Positions 58,277 to 64,000 of a DNA stretch of 64,000 nt are shown here, one piece after another. The notes below the pieces were generated by a model that ran no database searches, was not told the DNA's origin, and was given only the letters and a program-made list of their open reading frames with translations. The DNA lies in the NCBI RefSeq assembly GCF_000764305.2, contig NW_025930409.1, positions 125,130-189,129 of the forward strand, written 5' to 3'. A program made the position numbers and the translations under genes. The first letter of the stretch is position 1. Each line of letters begins with the position of its first letter. Source of the stretch: Hyalella azteca (taxonomy: Eukaryota > Arthropoda > Malacostraca > Amphipoda > Hyalellidae).

Positions 58277-58424
58277 AGCGGCCTAATTACATGCAGCGGC
58301 CTAATTACATGTAGCGGCCTAATTACATGTAGCGGCCTAATTACATGTAGCGGCCTAATTACATGTAGCGGCCTAATTACATGTAGAGGCCTAATTACAT
58401 GTAGAGGCCTAATTAGATGTAGCG
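58277..58424. repeat. 18-bp minisatellite, about 8 copies
   Basis: The unit is AGCGGCCTAATTACATGT; late copies have AGAGG. Because 18 is a multiple of three it yields a Gly-Leu-Ile-Thr-Cys-Ser repeat frame on plus and His-Val-Ile-Arg-Pro-Leu on minus. Both are artefacts. Confidence 0.93.
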
Positions 58425-58437
58425 GTCGATTTCTCGT

Positions 58438-58606
58438 GCCGGATTGGTGGATTCGGCTTGAAAGATGAATCCACCAAATCAATCTGAATCCACCTTAATC
58501 CACCAAAGCTGATTCGGCTTGAAGCTTGAAAAAATCCAATCACATTCATTGATTGGCTGACGCAGCTACGAACTCGTAACCATTTATTTTTTATAGTATG
58601 GCCCCA
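58438..58606 (+). mobile_element. Probable third, rearranged MITE copy
   Basis: Shares GGATTGGTGGATTCGGCTTGAAAG (compare GATTGGTGAATTTTTCTTGAAAG at 32.4 kb), TTGATTGGCTGACG and a terminal AGTATGGCCCC with the 145-bp family. It carries an internal duplication of GATTCGGCTTGAA and an inverted repeat GGTGGATTC/GAATCCACC. The left end is missing. Confidence 0.5.
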
Positions 58607-59366
58607 GGTCTCGGAGCTTTTATCGATTAGCAGCACATCCTTCCTTTGGGCCGAGCTAAAGTCAGTCTACTGCAAGAGGATTACAGTGAATGCTCATATA
58701 TAGTATTTAAAACGTAATTAATGTCTTAACAGCATTAATTTTTTATATACGAGAAAAATTACGTTTGACAGTTATCAAAGGTCAAGCCACCCAATTTTAC
58801 TGAACCTACACAAACATGAGCCGACGTGCGTGGCACGTCGGGGTTCATCACAGCCCGGAAGGAGTCCATACTGAAAAAAATGCACAATTACGTAAATAAA
58901 TAAAACGTAAGCTAACGAGGCGCTCGTAAGCGATCGAATGTTTTCATAGCCTTTATAAATGGAATATTAAAATTGTCTTCTTATGTAAAGTTTTTATTCC
59001 CATAGGAAGTATGAATCAAAGTTCCATTTTATTTTAGAAGCAACATTATTCGTCAACTGCGAGTCTGAAGAACAGCTGTAAAGCTCAAGCTCATGCAGTA
59101 GGGATTTCTCGACCTCACCAGCATCAGAGAACGAAGTTTCCTCGTTGAGATTTTCAGTTGAAGAGTTTCAGCGTTCCGGGCGACTACTGAGAGAAATTAG
59201 TGACAAATAACGATGTTTTTTCTTGCTTTTTTGGGTAATCTTTACTTATAGTTTGACCCCGCCAAAGGACGTATCAGTGCTACGTTTGGAAAACGTGTGT
59301 CACTATTTGGACAATATGACCCAATCATTTTTTAGAGTGATTGCATTCGTACCTCTGCGCTGGAAA
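58607..59366. other. No gene seen
   Basis: AT-rich sequence without a recognisable element before the satellite. Confidence 0.4.
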
Positions 59367-60535
59367 AAGTTTCAACGCCGGATACCAAGTTTCTGCGTCG
59401 GATACCAAGTTTTTTTGCGCGCCGGATACAAAGTTTCCGCGCCGGATACCAAGTTTCTACGCCGGATACCAAGTTTCTCCGCCGGATACTACCAAGTTTC
59501 TGCGCCGGATACTACCAAGTTTCTGTGCCGGATACCAAGTTTCTCCGCCGGATACTACCAAGTTTCTGCGCCGGATACTACCAAGTTTCTGTGCCGGATA
59601 CCAAGTTTCTCCGCCGGATACTACCAAGTTTCTGCGCCGGATACTACCAAGTTTCTGTGCCGGATACCAAGTTTCTCCGCCGGATACTACCAAGTTTCTG
59701 CGCCGGATACTACCAAGTTTCTGTGCCGGATACCAAGTTTCTCCGCCGGATACTACCAAGTTTCTGCGCCGGATACTACCAAGTTTCTGTGCCGGATACC
59801 AAGTTTCTCCGCCGGATACTACCAAGTTTCTGCGCCGGATACTACCAAGTTTCTGTGCCGGATACCAAGTTTCTCCGCCGGATACTACCAAGTTTCTGCG
59901 CCGGATACTACCAAGTTTCTGTGCCGGATACCAAGTTTCTCCGCCGGATACTACCAAGTTTCTGCGCCGGATACTACCAAGTTTCTGTGCCGGATACCAA
60001 GTTTCTGCACCAGATACCAAGTTTCTCCGCCGGATATCAAGTTTCTGCGCCGGATACTACCAAGTTTCTGCGCCAGATACCAAGTTTCTGCGCCGGATAC
60101 CAAGTTTCTGCACCAGATACTACCAAGTTTCTGCGCCGGATACTACCAAGTTTCAGCACCAGATACTACCAAGTTTCTGCGCCGGATACTACCAAGTTTC
60201 TGCGCCGGATACCAAGTTTCTGCGCCGGATACCAAGTTTCTGCACTAGATACTACCAAGTTTCTGCGCCGGATACCAAGTTTCTGCATCAGATACTACCA
60301 AGTTTCTGCACCAGATACTACCAAGTTTCTGCACCAGATACTACCAAGTTTCTGAGCCGGATACCAAGTTTCTGTGCCGGATACAAGTTTCTGCACCGGA
60401 TACCAAGTTTCTCCGCCGGATACTACCAATACCAAGTTTCTGCACCAGATACTACCAAGTTTCTGCACCAGATACTACCAAGTTTCTGCGCCGGATACTA
60501 CCAAGTTTCTCCGTCGGATATCAAGTTTCTGCGCG
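59367..60535. repeat. Satellite of 20/23-bp monomers with a 66-bp higher-order unit
   Basis: The monomers are GCCGGATACCAAGTTTCTCC (20 bp) and GCCGGATACTACCAAGTTTC plus TGC or TGT (23 bp). From 59461 to 59988 they are arranged as eight 66-bp units (20+23+23) that look identical. Flanking monomers up to 59367 and 60535 are diverged (CACCAGATAC, GTCGGATAT) and in irregular order. 66 is a multiple of three and the monomers lack stops, so all three plus frames (276-408 codons) and one minus frame stay open. This is repeat structure and not a gene. Confidence 0.96.
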
Positions 60536-61200
60536 TAGACACGTTGCGCAGGGAGAGATCATCCTGACAGCGGCCTAGTAACTCACCCCAGCCCGTGGGG
60601 CTCTTTTGTAGCCCTGGGCTTTTGAACCTCGTCCGACAAAGGGCCGCACAGCTCTCTTTCAGTTACTCTTCGCATCGCCGCAAACCAATAGATTTGCACC
60701 TGATGAACTAGGGCAGTGCTTCACGTATTCCGAGTTCGAGGATTTGAATTCAATTTTTTTGCGTTGCACTTCCCAGTGAATTAAAGAGATACTTCATTGT
60801 TAGCGTATTGCGCTCCAGGATCATCGGACTTGTGAATTAGAAGAAACTTGCAAGCTGCTTTGTCGAAGCCAAGTATTTCACCGCCACGTTGAGTTCTCAT
60901 ATACTGTATTGTTGCGGCCATCTTCAGAGTGCGATGGATTTCTCTCCAAGTCGCAATGGGTACCAGAAAGAGCCAAACAACGGATCAGCTCTCCCAAAGT
61001 GCTGGCAATAAATAATATACTTGAGTGAAACTCACTCTTTTTGCAATGTTAAATTTTATGATATTTGACTTCTAGAATTTCTGTAAAACAATATAATCTT
61101 CATTTACGAACGTGGACACTGATTTACAATACTATATATAGGAAGTTATAGCGTGTTTTTCATGAATGGCACTATGTATTATTCGAGTGCATTACCACAA
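60536..61200. other. Unassigned, with a weak terminal-exon candidate
   Basis: GC-richer to about 60720, then mixed. On the plus strand 60841-61010 is open for about 57 codons (containing MDFSPSRNGYQKEPNNGSAL). It stops at a TAA immediately overlapped by AATAAA. This may be a terminal exon but the frame is short and unrecognised. Confidence 0.2.
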
Positions 61201-61202
61201 TA

Positions 61203-61453
61203 CAACCCTTGGCAAAAATTATGGAATCACCGGCTTCGGAGGATGTTCATTCAGTTGTTTAACTTTGTAGAAAAAAAGCAGATCACAGACATGACACAAA
61301 ACTCAAGTCATTTCAAATGGCAACTTTCTGGCTTTAAGAAACACTATAAAAAATCAAGAAAAAAATAGTGCAGTCAGTAACGTTTTTTTTTAGACCAAGC
61401 AGAGGGAAAAAAATATGGAATCACTCAATTCTGAGGAAAAAATTATGGAATCA
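61203..61453 (+). repeat. Tc1 left inverted terminal repeat (251 bp)
   Basis: It matches the reverse complement of 62640-62891 with about 20 differences by eye, only four in the outer ~100 bp. Outer end CAACCCTTGGCAAAAATTAT; inner end TGAGGAAAAAATTATGGAAT. Confidence 0.95.
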
Positions 61454-61483
61454 TGAAAAACAAAAGATTGCTCCAACACATCA

Positions 61484-62518
61484 CTAGTATTTTGTTGCAC
61501 CACCTCTGGCTTTTATAGCAGCTTGCAGTCTCTGAGACATGGACTTAATGAGTGACAAACAGTACTCTTTATCAATCTGCCTCAAACTTTCTCTGATTGC
61601 TGCTGCCAGATCAGCTTTGCAGGTTGGAGCCTTGTCATGGACCATTTTATTCAATTTCCACCAAAGATTTTCAATTGGATTAAGATCCAGATCATTTGCA
61701 GGCCATGACATTGACCTTATGTGTCATTTTTCAAGGAATGTTTTCACAGTTTTTTCTCTATGGCAAGATGCATTATCATCTTGAAAAATGATTTCATCAT
61801 CCCAAAACATTTTTTCAATTGATGGGATAAGAAAAGTGTCCAAAATGTCAACGTAAACTTGTGCATTTATTGAAGATGTAATGACAGCCATCTCCCCAGT
61901 GCCTTTACCTGACATGCAGCCCCATATCATCAATGACTGTGGAAATTTGGCAGTCATCTCTATAATGTCTCTTAAGGCAGTCATCTTTATAAATCTCATT
62001 GGAAAAGAACCAAACAAAAGTGCCAGCATCATCACCTTGCTCAATGCAGATTCGAGATTCATCGCTGAATATGACTTTCATCCAGTCATCCACAGTCCAC
62101 GATTGCTTTTCCTTAGCCCATTCTAACCTTGTTTTTTCTGTTTTGGTGTTACTGATGGCTTTCGTTTGGCTTGTCTGTATGTAAATCCCATTTCCTTTAG
62201 ACGGTTTCTTACAGTTCTGTCACAGACGTTAACTCCAGTTTCCTCCCATTCGTTCCTCGTTTGTTTTGTTGTGCATTTTCGGTTTTTGAGACATATTGCT
62301 TCAAGTTTTCTGTCTTGACGCTCTGATGCCTTCCTTGGTCTACCAGTATGTTTGCCTTCAACAACCTTCCCATATTGTTTGTATTTGGTCCAGATTTTAG
62401 ACACAGCTGACTGTGAACAACCAACATCTTTTGCAACATTGCGTGATGATTTACCCTGTTTTAAGAGTTTGATAATCCTCTCCTTTGTTTCAATTGACAT
62501 CTCTCGTTTTGGAGCCAT
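61484..62518 (-). pseudogene. Tc1 transposase, DD34E, disrupted
   Basis: It cuts and rejoins element DNA at TA sites, acting on the terminal repeats in the nucleus. From the ATG at 62518 the first frame (131 codons) holds the N-terminal paired-like helix-turn-helix region (IETKERIIKLLKQGKSSRNV, then CSQSAVSKIWTKY). A GRPRK AT-hook-like linker follows, then the second DNA-binding helix set (RTVRNRLKEMGFTYRQAK). A one-base loss in an A-run near 62131-62137 shifts the frame. The next part holds the first catalytic Asp (IFSDES, codon 62061-62063). A second shift near 61960-61990, beside a duplicated GATGACTGCC, leads to MIWGCMSGKGTG and the second Asp (FQDDNASCH). A single in-frame TGA at 61724-61726 precedes LDLNPIENLWW with the third acidic residue. 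Counting the stop, 34 codons separate the second Asp and the Glu, so the motif is DD34E. The pseudogene totals about 340 codons, the normal family length. Confidence 0.95.
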
Positions 62519-62639
62519 GATTCATGTCAGTCCACTTGGTGCAGCAGCTCTCCAAGGTGTGATCACTCGTTTGTAGATGCAGACTAACGAGCAGATCTAA
62601 TTCGATGCAGGTGTTTTTTGGGGATGAAAATTTACAGGG

Positions 62640-62891
62640 TGATTCCATAATTTTTTCCTCAGAATTGAGTGATTCCATATTTTTTCACTCTGCTTGGTCT
62701 AAAAAAATAACCGTCACTGACTGCACAGTTTTTTTCTTGATTTCTTATAATGTTTCTTAAAGCCAGAAAACTGCCATTTAAAATTACTCTAGTTTTGTGT
62801 CATGTCTGTGATCTGCTTTTTTTCTACTAAGTTAAACAACTGAATGAACATCCTCCGAGGCTGGTGATTCCATAATTTTTGCCAGGGGTTG
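62640..62891 (-). repeat. Tc1 right inverted terminal repeat (252 bp)
   Basis: Mirror of the left repeat. The sequence between the transposase start (62518) and this repeat is about 120 bp and would hold the promoter and 5' leader of the transposase. Confidence 0.95.
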
Positions 62892-62893
62892 TA

Positions 62894-63490
62894 CTAACCT
62901 TATCGAAATATTAACATATGAATATTTTGATTACTCTAGCACTTCAGAAATAATCGCTAAAGTTGATTTGACTAAAAAATTCAGCATCTAAACTGATTCC
63001 ATTCAAATAATTAAATACTACAATTTTCTTCGATTACATTTAAAGACAGCCCTTAAATGGGTGTTTGAACGAGTGCTTATCTAATTCGCATGATATTAAT
63101 TTGTAAATTAATATTATATGAAGAAAGACGAATGTCTTTCGCTCAGAAAAGATTGAATCAACCATAGACGAATAAAACCATTTCCAATGCCGTGAAATTA
63201 CCGAGTTTACCAGCATGTATGAAAATTGCAAAGTATCTTTTTTATTGCTGATGGGAGTAAGGGTTTATTAGAAGCTTCGCTTAGTAACAGGATGTCATTG
63301 TTTTCATCCGCTTTTCTGAGGGGCATACTAATTTACAATGTAGTCGTGCGCATGAATGACTTACGTTCCATCATTCATTTACGATACAGGGCATCTCACG
63401 TAACATTTGCAGTTATATATTAAGTCAGGTTAGCCTCCTACGCCCAGTAACCGAGCCCAAGTCAGATTACTCTGATATACCAGCTAACTT
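62894..63490. other. No gene seen
   Basis: AT-rich; 63-65-codon frames at 63231-63040 (minus) and 63226-63423 (plus) have no motif. From about 63425 loose GGTTA/CCTGC motifs foreshadow the next array. Confidence 0.4.
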
Positions 63491-63612
63491 TCGGGTTAAC
63501 CTAAAGCATCGATTTAACCTGCAACTTTGAGTTAACCTGCAGTGTAGGATTAACTTGCATAATCAGGTTGGCCTGCAGCTTCGAGTTAACTTGCTGCATC
63601 GGGTTAACCTCA
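63491..63612. repeat. Degenerate 20-bp minisatellite around GTTAAC
   Basis: About six units of TCGGGTTAACCTGCAGCAT type, strongly diverged between copies. Each is centred on the palindrome GTTAAC or a one-base variant. Confidence 0.85.
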
Positions 63613-64000
63613 TACATCTCCGACACAATCTCGCGTTGAGTGCCAGTTCAACTCTGGTAACTCAAACTTTAAAGCTGCTCAATAATGGCCACAAGTAGCA
63701 ACTCTTAACATACAATAAAGTCGGTGCTTCTGCTTTATTTTGATTTTAAAATGCTCGTATAGTTTAAAAAATTCATCGCACTACGAGGTATATAACTTAT
63801 CGTTATTTAAAGCAAAATTGAAACGGAGTACATTTCGATCAAATGATGGATTGCATCTCTATTCCGCGTTTAAACGATTTGAATGCATCAAAATTATAAA
63901 ATGTAGTAATTTTTAAAACTTTTAAATAAAGAAACTGAAGGCCTTGAATCGTGAAAGGCCTTGAATTTAACAGAATTTTAGTTGGATGAATCATACATGA
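63613..64000. other. No gene seen
   Basis: AT-rich end of the window with no recognisable element. Confidence 0.4.

Larger units (their letters stand above)
61201..62893 (-). mobile_element. Tc1-type DNA transposon, IR/DR class, TA target duplications
   Basis: A 1,689-bp element (61203-62891) is flanked by TA on both sides (61201-61202 and 62892-62893), the hallmark of Tc1/mariner insertion. Its inverted repeats are about 250 bp long. Each contains the 18-bp-class motif AAAAATTATGGAATCA at the outer end and again at the inner end, with an extra ATATGGAATCACTCAATTCT between. This is the IR/DR arrangement known from Sleeping Beauty-like Tc1 elements. Inside is one minus-strand transposase pseudogene. 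Flanking DNA is AT-rich. The good preservation of both ends suggests a fairly recent insertion, although the transposase is broken. Confidence 0.97.

Noticed and set aside
58136..58482. Gly-Leu-Ile-Thr-Cys-Ser repeat protein and its opposite-strand counterpart
   Set aside because: Generated by the 18-bp minisatellite.
59223..60567. Long plus-strand frames of 341, 408 and 276 codons and a 187-codon minus frame
   Set aside because: All are produced by the stop-free 66-bp satellite, which is open in every plus frame at once; no start context, domain or frame preference.
61539..62184. Plus-strand frames of 61-81 codons inside the Tc1 element
   Set aside because: Antisense shadows of the transposase.

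Overview
The window looks like non-coding DNA from a eukaryotic nuclear genome, most likely an invertebrate. It is AT-rich with short GC-richer islands and has no dense gene packing, operons or ribosome-binding sites. It carries a Tc1/mariner transposon, a decayed Ty3/Gypsy reverse-transcriptase fragment, tRNA-derived SINE-like elements, small terminal-inverted-repeat (MITE-like) elements and about fifteen separate minisatellite or satellite arrays. An arthropod, possibly a crustacean, would fit this mix, but no gene fixes the taxon. No complete host gene could be recognised. The window is probably intergenic or a large intronic stretch.

Layout. 0-8 kb: a 55-bp tandem array at the window edge, copy 1 of a microsatellite-cored inverted-repeat element (3.6 kb), a dimeric ~32/65-bp satellite (5.0-5.6 kb) and the Gypsy RT relic (7.4-7.7 kb). 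8-12 kb: several exon-like open segments, mostly on the minus strand, one with a hydrophobic segment. This is the likeliest place for parts of a host gene. 12-26 kb: minisatellites of 26, ~42, 52 and ~47 bp, an array of ten ~105-bp units (20.7-21.7 kb) and a ~145-bp MITE. 26-34 kb: a loopless 68-bp palindrome, a tRNA-like SINE head and a second MITE copy. 34-48 kb: mostly featureless, with a 50-bp array, a 30-bp repeat inside an unrecognised 165-codon frame, and two more tRNA-derived loci, one dimeric. 48-53 kb: a ~39-bp array rich in TTCTAGAA palindromes, an unrecognised 190-codon frame, copy 2 of the microsatellite-cored element, a large hairpin, a candidate GPCR-like terminal exon and a 46-bp hairpin minisatellite. 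53-64 kb: a 48-bp palindrome, copy 3 of the microsatellite-cored element, an 18-bp array, a probable third MITE copy, a 66-bp higher-order satellite and the Tc1 element.

The best-supported feature is the Tc1 element at 61201-62893. It has TA duplications, ~250-bp inverted repeats with internal direct repeats, and a DD34E transposase broken by two frameshifts and one stop. The most interesting possibly undescribed items are the family of three elements whose arms flank a (CCGT)n microsatellite, the 145-bp MITE family, the dimeric tRNA-derived SINE, the near-perfect palindromes, and the minisatellite in which one unit has lost exactly its hairpin loop. Most short open frames, including 341- and 408-codon frames at 59.2-60.6 kb, are by-products of tandem repeats and are not reported as genes.
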